Source of the DNA: JAFGUF01 sp040883315
Lineage (GTDB): Bacteria; Bacillota; Clostridia; Christensenellales; UMGS416
DNA length: 64,000 nucleotides
Reading direction: 5' to 3'
Assembly: GCA_040883315.1 (NCBI GenBank)
Contig: JBFLKU010000015.1
Location: forward strand, 1 to 64,000
How positions within the stretch are numbered: position 1 is the stretch's first letter; every line of letters starts with the position of its first letter. Positions 44,180-53,272 of this stretch are shown here, in pieces. The translations under genes were made by a program, and so were the position numbers. Below the pieces are notes generated by a model. It searched no databases, was not told the DNA's origin, and worked only from the letters and a program-made list of their open reading frames with translations.

Positions 44180-45070
44180 ATGAATAATAATGAAACAAAA
44201 AAAGTAATAAGATTTTCAACTATAGTTATGTCTATCATATCAGTTCTTACACTGCTACCAATAGTATTGATAGCTATAGCATCTGTAACAAGTGAAAATG
44301 TATTGGTATCTACAGGATATACATTTTTTCCATCTGAATTTAGTCTAGATTCATATTATTATATGATAAAGCAAGGGGCTGTAATATTGCGAGCATATGG
44401 CATTTCTGCTCTGGTTACTGTTACGGGAACTCTTATAAGCATTCTACTAACATCGATGCTTGCATACCCCATGTCCAGAAAGAACTTTAAGTATAGAAAC
44501 ACTATTGCGTTTTTCGTATTCTTTACTATGCTCTTTAACGGGGGAATTGTATCATCATATATTATGTGGTCACAAATTTTCCACATTAAGAATACTATAT
44601 GGGCATTGATAGTTCCGAATTATCTAGTAACAGCATTCAATGTATTTCTAGTAAGAAATTATTATACCAATGCAATACCTGATTCGATTATTGAATCTGT
44701 ACAGATAGATGGAGCAGGAGAGCTGAGAGTATTCTTCAGCATTATGGTTCCGTTGGCTATCCCTGTTGTTGCAACAGTAAGTTTATTTACTGGAATAATA
44801 TACTGGAATGACTGGATAAACGGACTATACTATCTGACAGATTCAAAACTATACGGTATACAGAACCTGTTGATACGCATCATGGACAACATACAGTTTT
44901 TGAAGAGCGGATCCAATGTAGCACTTTTGGGCACACAGAATATCGAACTGCCGGGCACATCAGTAAGAATGGCCATGGCAGTGATAGGAATACTTCCTAT
45001 ATTGATAATTTTCCCGTTTGCACAAAAATATTTTATTAAAGGTGTAGTTTTGGGAGCCGTTAAAGGATAG
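44180..45070 (+). CDS. Carbohydrate ABC importer permease (YtcP/LplC type, second copy)
   Basis: This 296-aa permease has the contact motif ESVQIDGAGELRVFFSIMVP and the typical ending FAQKYFIKGVVLGAVKG. It is paralogous to the 30525 permease. TAGGAGG precedes the ATG. The operon continues without a terminator into the NIF3-like gene 28 bases on. Confidence 0.9.
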   Translation: MNNNETKKVIRFSTIVMSIISVLTLLPIVLIAIASVTSENVLVSTGYTFFPSEFSLDSYYYMIKQGAVILRAYGISALVTVTGTLISILLTSMLAYPMSRKNFKYRNTIAFFVFFTMLFNGGIVSSYIMWSQIFHIKNTIWALIVPNYLVTAFNVFLVRNYYTNAIPDSIIESVQIDGAGELRVFFSIMVPLAIPVVATVSLFTGIIYWNDWINGLYYLTDSKLYGIQNLLIRIMDNIQFLKSGSNVALLGTQNIELPGTSVRMAMAVIGILPILIIFPFAQKYFIKGVVLGAVKG

Positions 45071-45098
45071 AGAACGAAGATAGGAAAGGAAGAAGGAA

Positions 45099-45944
45099 AT
45101 GACAGTTAGAGAAATAGTAGACGAGATTATAAAAAAAACAGGAGTAAAGCCCCTTCCTTTGGATAAAACTTGTGACCAACTGATGGCAGGCAGCTTTGAT
45201 GCGAAAGTAACAAAGGTGGCTTCCACATTTATGGCTACAGTAGATGTGATAAAGAAGGCTGCGGAAATAGGAGCAGAGCTTATAATAACACATGAGCCTA
45301 CATGGTTTACAGGGGCTGACGACACTGAATGGCTGCAAGATGATCCGGTATATTTGAAGAAAAAAGAATTACTTGATGAAACAGGCATTTCTATATGGAG
45401 ATTTCATGACCATATGCATTTTGACAATGAGGATGGTATTTTCAGAGGCTTTGACGAGGAGATGGGCTGGAAACAATACAGAATGGAGCCATCAAAGGAT
45501 ACGCCCAAAGACTTTAGGATGAAGGGTAGGTTTGATGGATGCTATCAGATACCGAAAACAACTTTAAAAGACCTTGGCGGTTTTTTTAAAGAGAAAATGG
45601 ATATGGATGTGGTTCAGATAATAGGCAACCAGGATATGAACGTGGAAAGAGTAGGCGTTTTGCCTGGCGGCGGCAGTTTGGGGCTGGGGGTTGAACACAT
45701 GCCAATGGATTTGATGCGCTACAGAGAGCTGGATGTATTAGTCTGCGGAGAAATACTGGAATGGACTTTGCCTGCATATGTCAGGGATGCATATCAGATG
45801 GGCATGAACAAGGCAATACTCGTGCTGGGGCATGAAAGAAGCGAAGAACCGGGCATGAAGCATCTGGGCAAATGGATGGAATCCTTTATGCAAGGTATTC
45901 CGGTGGTTTTTATTGATGCAAAAGAGCCATTCATTTATTTATAA
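45099..45944 (+). CDS. NIF3-like dinuclear metal protein
   Basis: This 281-aa protein belongs to the NIF3 family (PF01784). Metal ligands are visible in LIITHEPTWF (about 67-76), FHDHMHFDNEDG (about 107-118) and the C-terminal LVLGHERSEEPGMKHLGKW. Family members form hexameric rings with two metals and have poorly known hydrolase-like activities. The gene lies inside an importer operon, 28 bases after the permease and 23 before an esterase, so a pathway role is likely. The start follows GGAAAGGAAG. Confidence 0.85.
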   Translation: MTVREIVDEIIKKTGVKPLPLDKTCDQLMAGSFDAKVTKVASTFMATVDVIKKAAEIGAELIITHEPTWFTGADDTEWLQDDPVYLKKKELLDETGISIWRFHDHMHFDNEDGIFRGFDEEMGWKQYRMEPSKDTPKDFRMKGRFDGCYQIPKTTLKDLGGFFKEKMDMDVVQIIGNQDMNVERVGVLPGGGSLGLGVEHMPMDLMRYRELDVLVCGEILEWTLPAYVRDAYQMGMNKAILVLGHERSEEPGMKHLGKWMESFMQGIPVVFIDAKEPFIYL

Positions 45945-45967
45945 TTAATGATAAAGAGGAAGAAAGC

Positions 45968-46759
45968 ATGGCAGTATTAAGTATAAATTATTATTCACAA
46001 GCTAGAAAAGGGTTTACATCATTTACGGCAATTTTGCCAACTGATCCGCCACCAATTGAAAACAAGCCAATAGAGTACTTGCAAGGGCCTTTTCCTACGA
46101 TATATTTGCTGCACGGATATTCCGGAAACAGGCTGGACTGGCTGATGAGAACGCGAATAGAAGAATGGGCAGCAAGCAAAGGATACGCTGTGGTGATGCC
46201 GGATGGAGCAAACAGATTCTATTTGGATAATGCAGTGACAGGAGAGCTCTATGGTTCATTCGTAGCAGAGGAGCTAGTGGAAGTGACTCGCAAAATGTTT
46301 CCGCTTTCGCACAAAAAAGAAGACACGGTAATTGCTGGTCTTTCAATGGGCGGATATGGTGCATTGAGAAACGGACTGAAATATAATGATACATTCGGTG
46401 CAATCATAGCCCTATCATCAGCGTTGATTACAGATATGATAACTGAAATGAAACCGGGAGATAAAGACCCGATTGCTTCATATGAGTATTATAATCATAC
46501 ATTTGGCGAGCTTAAAAAGCTTCCGGGTAGTGACAAAGACCCCAAGCATTTGGCTAAAATTGCAGGTGAAAACAGACCACGCATTTTCTTGGCATGCGGC
46601 AAAGAGGACTTTTTAGTGGAGTGCAATATAGACTACCATGAGCATTTAGAAAGCATAGGATATGCTCATGAGTGGTGGTATGAAAATGGTGTACACGATT
46701 TTGATTTTTGGAACAAATCTATGCGGGCAGCACTCGAATGGCTAAAAAAACAAAATTGA
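45968..46759 (+). CDS. Cytosolic esterase (PF00756-like)
   Basis: This 263-aa alpha/beta hydrolase has YLLHGYSGNRLDWLMRT (oxyanion region), the nucleophile Ser126 in AGLSMGGYGALRNG, Asp in ACGKEDFLVEC and His in NGVHDFDFWN. This is a complete triad by inspection. It looks like xylan/feruloyl-esterase-type and S-formylglutathione-hydrolase-type enzymes but has no signal peptide. It sits in the second importer operon, so its substrate is probably the imported compound. Confidence 0.86.
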   Translation: MAVLSINYYSQARKGFTSFTAILPTDPPPIENKPIEYLQGPFPTIYLLHGYSGNRLDWLMRTRIEEWAASKGYAVVMPDGANRFYLDNAVTGELYGSFVAEELVEVTRKMFPLSHKKEDTVIAGLSMGGYGALRNGLKYNDTFGAIIALSSALITDMITEMKPGDKDPIASYEYYNHTFGELKKLPGSDKDPKHLAKIAGENRPRIFLACGKEDFLVECNIDYHEHLESIGYAHEWWYENGVHDFDFWNKSMRAALEWLKKQN

Positions 46760-46788
46760 ATAGTCAGGCTGCATAGAAAGGAGCAGGT

Positions 46789-47208
46789 ATGAAGCTGATA
46801 GGCGAAAAGGTATTGACCCTCACTGTTACGGTCGACGAACCCAAGCGTGTGGGAAAGACACCAGAGGGAGAACTGATGATTATCCCAATAACAGGAGGAA
46901 AGTTTGAGGGAAAAGACCTGAAAGGGAAAGTATGCCCAGGTGGAGCAGACTGGAACACAAAAATAGATGATGAAACAGCACATGCCTTTGCAAAATACTG
47001 GATTGAAACAAACGATGGTGAGATTATTTCGATTCAGAATGAGGGAATAATTAACCTAAAGAGAGAAGATGCGGTAATCAGTACGACGCCGAAATTTCAA
47101 TGTGATTTAAATGGTAAGTATGCTTTTTTGGCTACAGATACATACGTAGGTGAATTGAAAGCGATAGCAAAAGACTGTGTTGAAATTACAGTATATAAAA
47201 TGAAATAA
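46789..47208 (+). CDS. DUF3237 (UPF0311) family protein
   Basis: This 139-aa protein matches the DUF3237 pattern: GGKFEGKDLKGKVCPGGADW in the middle, then YWIETNDGEIISIQNEG and TPKFQCDLNGKYAFLATDTYVG. The family is a small beta-barrel of unknown function, often encoded near esterase or polyketide/lipid genes. It is probably cytosolic. It starts after AGAAAGGAG, 29 bases from the esterase gene. A binding or isomerase-like role in the pathway is possible but not shown. Confidence 0.8.
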   Translation: MKLIGEKVLTLTVTVDEPKRVGKTPEGELMIIPITGGKFEGKDLKGKVCPGGADWNTKIDDETAHAFAKYWIETNDGEIISIQNEGIINLKREDAVISTTPKFQCDLNGKYAFLATDTYVGELKAIAKDCVEITVYKMK

Positions 47209-47256
47209 ATAGAAAAATAATAAAGCAAATGAGTAGAAAGGCGGATATTTGGGATT

Positions 47257-47907
47257 ATGAAAGGTGATATTATTGTATTGGAGCCTCACCATATTGAGGC
47301 GGGGGCGAAGATCGCAAAGCATATTTTGTCGGCAATAAAAAATCTGGATAGAAAATTCATTATTACTGTTTCGGGTGAATCAGGCAGCGGAAAATCAGAA
47401 ACTGCAAAAGCTATAAGCGATGAGATGGAAAAGGAAGGAATCAAAAGCACCATTTTGGGTCAGGATGATTACTTTGTGCTGCCTCCTAAATCAAATGACC
47501 TGAAAAGAAGAGAAGACAGCTCATGGCTGGGACCTCATGTAGAAGTGAAGATGGATCTTTTGAATCAAAGCATAGCAGCTGCCTTAGAGGGTGAAAAAGA
47601 AATCACTAAGCCTATTATCAGCTATGATGAAAACGATGTATCAGAAGAGAAAGTGAAGCTAGAGGGCATTGATGTGCTTATCCTGGAGGGCACATACACT
47701 GCATTGCTCAGAAATGTGGACTGCAAGGTATTCATAAACAGAAACAGGCTGGACACATTGGAACATAGAAAAAAGAGAAACAGAGGCAATGAAGTGGGAG
47801 ACCCATTTATTGAAGACGTTTTAAAAACTGAGCACAAAATAATAGCAGGTCATCAGTTTTTGGCTGATATTATTATAACCAAAGACTATGAAGTGATAAT
47901 AAAGTAA
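47257..47907 (+). CDS. P-loop kinase of the uridine kinase / phosphoribulokinase type
   Basis: This 216-aa kinase has Walker A GESGSGKSE (about 44-52), an acceptor/lid region LGQDDYFVLPPKSND, EGTYTALL as the Walker B-side strand and RKKRNRGNEVG with lid arginines. The nearest named families are uridine kinases and other small P-loop kinases. The actual substrate is unclear. In this operon a sugar or sugar derivative is a fair guess. The only SD-like sequence, AAAGGCGG, is about 13 bases from the ATG, rather far. Confidence 0.75.
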   Translation: MKGDIIVLEPHHIEAGAKIAKHILSAIKNLDRKFIITVSGESGSGKSETAKAISDEMEKEGIKSTILGQDDYFVLPPKSNDLKRREDSSWLGPHVEVKMDLLNQSIAAALEGEKEITKPIISYDENDVSEEKVKLEGIDVLILEGTYTALLRNVDCKVFINRNRLDTLEHRKKRNRGNEVGDPFIEDVLKTEHKIIAGHQFLADIIITKDYEVIIK

Positions 47908-47937
47908 TAATAATTAATAGTATTTTCGGAGGCAAAA

Positions 47938-49401
47938 ATGGCAGTAAAAAACAAAGTGCAGCTAATAACATATGCGGATTCTCTAGGCGGAGATTTAAAA
48001 AATCTTAATACTGTTCTAACAGACTATATGAAAGACGTTTTTAAAGGAGGAGTGCACATACTTCCCCCTTTTCCGTCGTCAGGAGACAGAGGATTTGCAC
48101 CAATTGATTATTTTCAAATCGAAGAAAGCTTTGGCGGATGGGAAGACATAAAGACCATATCAAATACACACGATGTAGTAATAGATTTGATGGTAAACCA
48201 TATATCCCGACAATCACAATATGTTAAAGACTTTCTTGAAAAAGGCGATGATTCCGTATACAGCGATCTTTTTATAACTCTGGATAAAATATGGGAGGAT
48301 GGTGAGCCGGTAGATGAAGATATCGCAAAAATCTTTCTTCGCAGAACACGCCCATACTCGGAATATGAGGCGAAAGACGGCAGAAAAATAAAGCTGTGGA
48401 CTACTTTCGGAAAAACAGAGCCATCTGAACAGATAGACGTAGATATACATTCTGAAACAGCCAAAAAAATGTTTGAAGACATTTTGAAAAACTTTAGCCA
48501 ACAAGGAATAAAAATTGTTCGTCTAGATGCTATAGGATATGTTATCAAAAAAATGGGCACTTCTTGCTTCTATGTAGAGCCGGAGATTTATGAATTTCTA
48601 GATTGGATATTTGCTGTTGCAGATAAATATGGACTAGAATTGCTGCCGGAAGTACATTCGCACTATTCAATACAGTATAAGCTAGCAGAGCGTGGAGCAT
48701 GGATTTACGATTTCATTCTGCCATATAAAATACTGGAATCTATAATGATAAAAGAATTTGATAAGCTGGCGGAATATCTGAATGAGAGGCCTTCCAAACA
48801 ATTTACTATGCTGGATTGCCACGACGGAGTACCATTGATACCGGATTTGAATGATTTGGTAGATGTGGGCAGAGCAAAAAAAGTGGTAGAACTGTGCGAA
48901 CAGAGAGGATCAAATTTCAGTAGAGTGGTTTCAGAGGCACACAAGCTAGAGGGTGGATTTGACGTTCATCAAATACGCGGAACTATATACTCAATTCTGA
49001 ATGAAAACGATGATGACTATATTGCTGCCAGAGCACTTCAGCTTTTTGCACCAGGGATACCGCAGGTATATTATGTGGGAGCACTAGCCGGCAAAAATGT
49101 GTATGAAAGAGCCGAGCAAACAGGTGACGGCAGAGAAATAAATCGCTATAATTATTCTTTGGATGAAGTGAAAACGGAGATCCAAAGAGATGTGGTTAAA
49201 AGATTGATCAAGCTGATTAATTTCAGAAATGAACATCCTAGCTTCGATGGTGAATTTTCGGTAGATGAAGTATTAGATTCGGGAATAGTGATGAGCTGGA
49301 AGAAAAACGACGATTTCAGCAAACTTACAATTGATATGGATAAAGGTGAATTATTAATTGAATATTCAGAGAACGGTGAAATAAAGAATTATTATGTATA
49401 A
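47938..49401 (+). CDS. GH13_18 phosphorylase, sucrose phosphorylase group (copy 2, divergent acceptor loop)
   Basis: This 487-aa GH13_18 enzyme begins KNKVQLITYADSLGGDLKNL. It has the nucleophile Asp197 in VRLDAIGY, acid/base Glu238 in LLPEVHSHY and GIPQVYYVGALAGKN. In the loop after the conserved HDG it reads HDGVPLIPDLNDL, where copy 1 reads HDGIGVVDVAGLL. This loop contributes to acceptor recognition, so the natural substrate may be a sucrose derivative such as a phosphate or another glucoside. It closes the second importer operon. The start follows CGGAGG. Confidence 0.85.
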   Translation: MAVKNKVQLITYADSLGGDLKNLNTVLTDYMKDVFKGGVHILPPFPSSGDRGFAPIDYFQIEESFGGWEDIKTISNTHDVVIDLMVNHISRQSQYVKDFLEKGDDSVYSDLFITLDKIWEDGEPVDEDIAKIFLRRTRPYSEYEAKDGRKIKLWTTFGKTEPSEQIDVDIHSETAKKMFEDILKNFSQQGIKIVRLDAIGYVIKKMGTSCFYVEPEIYEFLDWIFAVADKYGLELLPEVHSHYSIQYKLAERGAWIYDFILPYKILESIMIKEFDKLAEYLNERPSKQFTMLDCHDGVPLIPDLNDLVDVGRAKKVVELCEQRGSNFSRVVSEAHKLEGGFDVHQIRGTIYSILNENDDDYIAARALQLFAPGIPQVYYVGALAGKNVYERAEQTGDGREINRYNYSLDEVKTEIQRDVVKRLIKLINFRNEHPSFDGEFSVDEVLDSGIVMSWKKNDDFSKLTIDMDKGELLIEYSENGEIKNYYV

Positions 49402-49465
49402 AGCATCACGGGATGCAAACTTAATCAATTTGTGATAATAAGGATAAACAGACATACAAGACACG

Positions 49466-49496
49466 ATTAAAGCCGCCTATTGGGCGGCTTTAATGT
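49466..49496 (+). terminator. Terminator-like hairpin after the second importer operon
   Basis: TTAAAGCCGCC and GGCGGCTTTAA form a perfect 11-bp stem around a 5-base loop. Only a short T stretch is present. Confidence 0.65.
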
Positions 49497-49630
49497 ATAT
49501 AATAGTATAAAAACACGAAGTAATTAAAGAGCTTCTTTAATATATTATATAGTAATAATCAAAAAAATATATAAGGAATAATTGAAAATATGTGGTAGAA
49601 TATATGCAATAATAATTGGCGTAGGAGAAA

Positions 49631-50557
49631 ATGATGAATAATATCATGATTGATGAGATAAATAAACTAAAGAAAAAGCATAATGCAATTATTTTGGCTC
49701 ACTATTATCAAATACCAGAAATACAAGCCATTGCAGACATGGTTGGCGATTCATTTGGTCTTAGCAAAGAATGTGCAGAAACTGATGCAGATGTTATTGT
49801 TTTCTGCGGCGTAAAGTTTATGGCAGAGAGTGCAAAAATATTAAGCCCACAAAAAACTGTTATATTGCCTAATATGGATGCGGGATGTCCTATGGCAGAT
49901 ATGGTGACGGCAGATGATGTAATAGAATTAAGAAAAAAATATCCGGAGGCTGCATTTGTGTGCTATGTTAATACATCGGCAGAGGTGAAAGCGGAGTGCG
50001 ATGTGTGCTGCACGTCATCAAATGCTGTAAACATAGTAAATTCGTTGAAAGAAAAGCAAATAGTTTTTTTACCGGATAAAAACTTGGGAAGATATGTTGC
50101 AAACCAAGTAAAGGATAAAGAGGTAATTACAATAGACGGATACTGCATAGTACATAACAGAATAGCGGCAGACGAGGTATTGGACATAAAGATGCAATAT
50201 CCGGAAGCGCCGTTCTTGGTTCATCCTGAGTGCACAGAGGAGGTAGTTCGCCTTGCAGACTTTGTAGGAAGCACGGCACAGATACTGAAGAGAGCAAATA
50301 AGCTATCTGATAAAACCATTATAATTGGCACAGAAGAGGGCATACTTCATAAGCTGAAAGAACAGAATCCAGATAAAACATTTATTGTTGCTTCAAGTAA
50401 TTTTATATGTAGAAATATGAAGAAAACAACGTTGCAAGACCTTCTGAATTCGCTTAATGGACTGGACGAAGGAGACACCGAAAAGGTGATAGAGCTGGAT
50501 GAGAAGGTGATTCTGAGAGCCAAAGCCAGCCTAGAGAGAATGATTGAACTAGGCTGA
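49631..50557 (+). CDS. nadA: Quinolinate synthase
   Basis: NadA condenses iminoaspartate with dihydroxyacetone phosphate to quinolinate, using a [4Fe-4S] cluster. The 308-aa protein has the three expected cluster cysteines by spacing: Cys86 in DAGCPMADM, Cys172 in DGYCIVH and Cys260 in SSNFICRNM. It also has the N-terminal AHYYQIPEIQAIADMVGDS. It begins at the first of two ATGs after GTAGGAG; 49634 is equally possible. First gene of nadABC. Confidence 0.95.
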   Translation: MMNNIMIDEINKLKKKHNAIILAHYYQIPEIQAIADMVGDSFGLSKECAETDADVIVFCGVKFMAESAKILSPQKTVILPNMDAGCPMADMVTADDVIELRKKYPEAAFVCYVNTSAEVKAECDVCCTSSNAVNIVNSLKEKQIVFLPDKNLGRYVANQVKDKEVITIDGYCIVHNRIAADEVLDIKMQYPEAPFLVHPECTEEVVRLADFVGSTAQILKRANKLSDKTIIIGTEEGILHKLKEQNPDKTFIVASSNFICRNMKKTTLQDLLNSLNGLDEGDTEKVIELDEKVILRAKASLERMIELG

Positions 50558-50565
50558 GGAGCGAT

Positions 50566-52116
50566 ATGAGAAGATATTTATTTGATGAATCTATAGACGA
50601 CTTTACAGTACATGAAGTGGATGTGGCTATTATAGGCAGCGGTATTGCAGGGCTTTATGCCGCCTATAATCTGAAAGAGACTACATCGTGCGTGATATTC
50701 ACGAAGGACAAAACGGACATAAGTTCTTCGTCTTTGGCACAGGGGGGAATAGCCGCTGTGATGGAGAGCGAGGATAAATTTGAATATCACTTTGAGGATA
50801 CCATAAAGGCAGGAGCTGGACACTGCAACGAAGAAGCAGTGCATACTATTGTAGAGGAAGGCCCGGAAGATATTAAAAGGCTGATAGAGCTTGGCATAAA
50901 TTTTGACACAGACAGTGAAGGAAATCTGAAATCCACAATGGAAGGCGGACACCAAAAAAGGCGCATACTTCACTGTGGAGGAGATGCAACAGGAAAAGAA
51001 ATCGTCAGGATATTGAAGCAGCTGGTGAGCGAGCATGAGAATATTTCATTGCTGGAAAAATACTTTGTAGCAGATATTATAAAAGATAAGAAAGATAGAG
51101 TATGTGCAGTAGCTGCATACAATGATGGATGGCATATTTTCAAGACAAATCATGTAATTATCGCGGCAGGTGGAATAGGGCAAGTATATAGATATACTAC
51201 CAATCCTTTGGTTGCTACTGGCGACGGAATAGCTATGGCAAAAAGAGCAGGAGCAGAAATTGTTGATATGGAATTTGTTCAGTTTCATCCCACTGGCTTC
51301 TATAGCCCGGAAAACAGAAACAAGCAATGTTTTTTAATATCTGAGGCAGTAAGAGGAGAGGGCGGATTGCTATACAATGATAAAGATGAGAGATTCATGG
51401 TGGGAAGACACGAAAGATGTGAACTGGCACCTAGAGATATAGTGGCAAGAGAAATATACAGAGAGATCGAAAACCAAGCATCGCCATATGTTAAGCTGGA
51501 TATTTCTCACAAAAGCAAAGAATTTCTGCAGCAACGTTTCCCCACTATATTTGCCAACTGCATGTCTTATGGAATAGACATATCTGAAAGATTTATACCT
51601 GTAGGGCCTGCACAGCACTATATTATGGGTGGAATAAAAACGGATTTATTTGGCAATACTAATGTAAAGGGGCTATATGCCTGTGGAGAGGCTGCATGTA
51701 CTGGGGTGCACGGTGCCAACAGACTGGCTAGCAATTCCACATTGGAATGCCTGGTATTCGGAAGAAAAACAGCTGAGTCAATAAACAAGCACTCAATAAA
51801 TGAAAACATAGAATTTCCTGATTTTGATATCAGCGAAGTATTTGAAAAGGATATTAATCTGGAAGATGAAAAGATAAGCCTGAAAGGAATAATGATTAAA
51901 TACTGTGGTATTTTAAGAAGCGAAAAATATTTACTTCAAGGATTTTCAAGACTGAATTCCATTACGCAGAAGCTGGAGGATATGCGCCTAGATTCGAAAG
52001 AGGCAATGGAGCTTTACAATATGTGCATTGTTTCAGAGGAAATATTCAAGGCAGCGATTGCAAGAAAAAAATCAATTGGAGCACATTACAGGGAGGATGA
52101 CAAAAGTGATAGATAG
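50566..52116 (+). CDS. nadB: L-aspartate oxidase
   Basis: NadB oxidises L-aspartate to iminoaspartate for NadA. This 516-aa flavoprotein has the FAD-binding motif VAIIGSGIAGLYAAYNL (about 21-37), SSSLAQGGIAAVM, the substrate-site sequence FVQFHPTGFY and EAVRGEGGLLYN. GVHGANRLASNSTLECLVFG is at the second FAD contact. It starts 8 bases after nadA. Its end overlaps the nadC start by 11 bases. Confidence 0.95.
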   Translation: MRRYLFDESIDDFTVHEVDVAIIGSGIAGLYAAYNLKETTSCVIFTKDKTDISSSSLAQGGIAAVMESEDKFEYHFEDTIKAGAGHCNEEAVHTIVEEGPEDIKRLIELGINFDTDSEGNLKSTMEGGHQKRRILHCGGDATGKEIVRILKQLVSEHENISLLEKYFVADIIKDKKDRVCAVAAYNDGWHIFKTNHVIIAAGGIGQVYRYTTNPLVATGDGIAMAKRAGAEIVDMEFVQFHPTGFYSPENRNKQCFLISEAVRGEGGLLYNDKDERFMVGRHERCELAPRDIVAREIYREIENQASPYVKLDISHKSKEFLQQRFPTIFANCMSYGIDISERFIPVGPAQHYIMGGIKTDLFGNTNVKGLYACGEAACTGVHGANRLASNSTLECLVFGRKTAESINKHSINENIEFPDFDISEVFEKDINLEDEKISLKGIMIKYCGILRSEKYLLQGFSRLNSITQKLEDMRLDSKEAMELYNMCIVSEEIFKAAIARKKSIGAHYREDDKSDR

Positions 52117-52939
52117 AGATATATTAAGAGATTTTATAAAAAGAGCTTTTCAAGAAGATATTGGCACAGGAGATATTACAACAATCAGCACTGTGCCACA
52201 GGGAACCAAAATATCCGGCAAATTTATTGCTAAGGAATCTGGGGTTATCTGCGGAATGCAGGTGGCAGAGGAGGTTTTCAGATATTCTGATGAAAGCATT
52301 AAGTTTGAATCAAGCTTTTGTGATGGAGACCTAGTGAAAAAAGGAGATGTAATTGCAACCATAAAAGGAGATGCGATATCCGTTCTAAAGGGCGAAAGAT
52401 TAGCTCTAAATTTGATGCAGCGTATGTCAGGCATTGCTACCAACACAAATGCAGCTGTAAAAGAAGTGGAAGGCTATAAGGCGAAAATAGTGGACACTAG
52501 AAAGACAACTCCGGGCTTGCGTGTGTTTGAAAAATATGCAGTTAAAGCAGGCGGCGGATCGAACCATAGGTTTAATTTAGCTGACGGTGTTTTGATAAAG
52601 GATAATCACATTAAAGCGGCAGGCGGAATAACAAAAGCAATAGAAATGGCGAAAAAGAATGCTCCTCATACTTTGAAAATAGAAGTAGAGGTGGAGTCTC
52701 TAGACCAGCTGGATGAGGCACTGAAAGCAGGAGCAGATATTATTATGCTGGACAATATGGACAACGAAACCATGACCGAAGCTGTTAAGAAAACAGATGG
52801 CAGAGCTATACTGGAGGCATCGGGGAACATGGGCGAAAAGATACTGAAGGATGTTGCGTCTACAGGAGTGGACGTGATATCTATTGGTGCACTTACTCAT
52901 TCTGTGAAAGCGTTGGATATTAGCCTGAAATTCGACTAA
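52106..52939 (+). CDS. nadC: Nicotinate-nucleotide pyrophosphorylase (quinolinate phosphoribosyltransferase), GTG start
   Basis: NadC joins quinolinate with PRPP to nicotinate mononucleotide. The 277-aa product has EDIGTGDITT, ERLALNLMQRMSGIAT, VDTRKTTPGLRVFEKYAVKAGGG (given in parts: VDTRKTTPGLR, then EKYAVKAGGG), NHRFNLADGVLIKDNH and EVEVESLDQL. These carry the PRPP and quinolinate contact Arg, Lys and His residues. I prefer the GTG at 52106, 9 bases from GGGAGG. An ATG at 52097 abuts that site, and a longer frame from 52028 lies within nadB. Confidence 0.93.
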   Translation: MIDRDILRDFIKRAFQEDIGTGDITTISTVPQGTKISGKFIAKESGVICGMQVAEEVFRYSDESIKFESSFCDGDLVKKGDVIATIKGDAISVLKGERLALNLMQRMSGIATNTNAAVKEVEGYKAKIVDTRKTTPGLRVFEKYAVKAGGGSNHRFNLADGVLIKDNHIKAAGGITKAIEMAKKNAPHTLKIEVEVESLDQLDEALKAGADIIMLDNMDNETMTEAVKKTDGRAILEASGNMGEKILKDVASTGVDVISIGALTHSVKALDISLKFD

Positions 52940-52942
52940 AAG

Positions 52943-53272
52943 CTAGAAAAAGCAATTAAGTAAAAACATACACAAAACTCCTGATAAAATAGTCAGAAAT
53001 AGCTTTTTAAATGAAAAAGCTACCACACAAGCCACTATAGCAGATATGAGTGCATGGTTAGAAAGCGAAATGTTCAGTGAGCCGTCTTGTATTAGAATAC
53101 CAGGAAGCAGCAAAGCTCCGAGTATTGCAACAGGAATGTACTGCAGAATCTCCAGCACAAAAGGAGGGAGATTCACCTTTGATAAAATTGTCAGAGGCAT
53201 TGAACGGGGCAGATAGGTGACGACAAACATACCTATGAATATATATAAAAGATGTAAGCTATTTGTTTCCAT
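52943..53272 (-). CDS. azlD: Branched-chain amino acid exporter small subunit
   Basis: This 109-aa membrane protein has the AzlD pattern: three to four hydrophobic helices and the family motif TYLPRSMPLTIL near residue 20-31. With AzlC it forms a branched-chain amino acid efflux system. It starts within the end of azlC (14-base overlap) and ends only 3 bases from the converging nadC stop. I see no terminator in that gap. Confidence 0.88.
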   Translation of the reverse strand: METNSLHLLYIFIGMFVVTYLPRSMPLTILSKVNLPPFVLEILQYIPVAILGALLLPGILIQDGSLNISLSNHALISAIVACVVAFSFKKLFLTILSGVLCMFLLNCFF

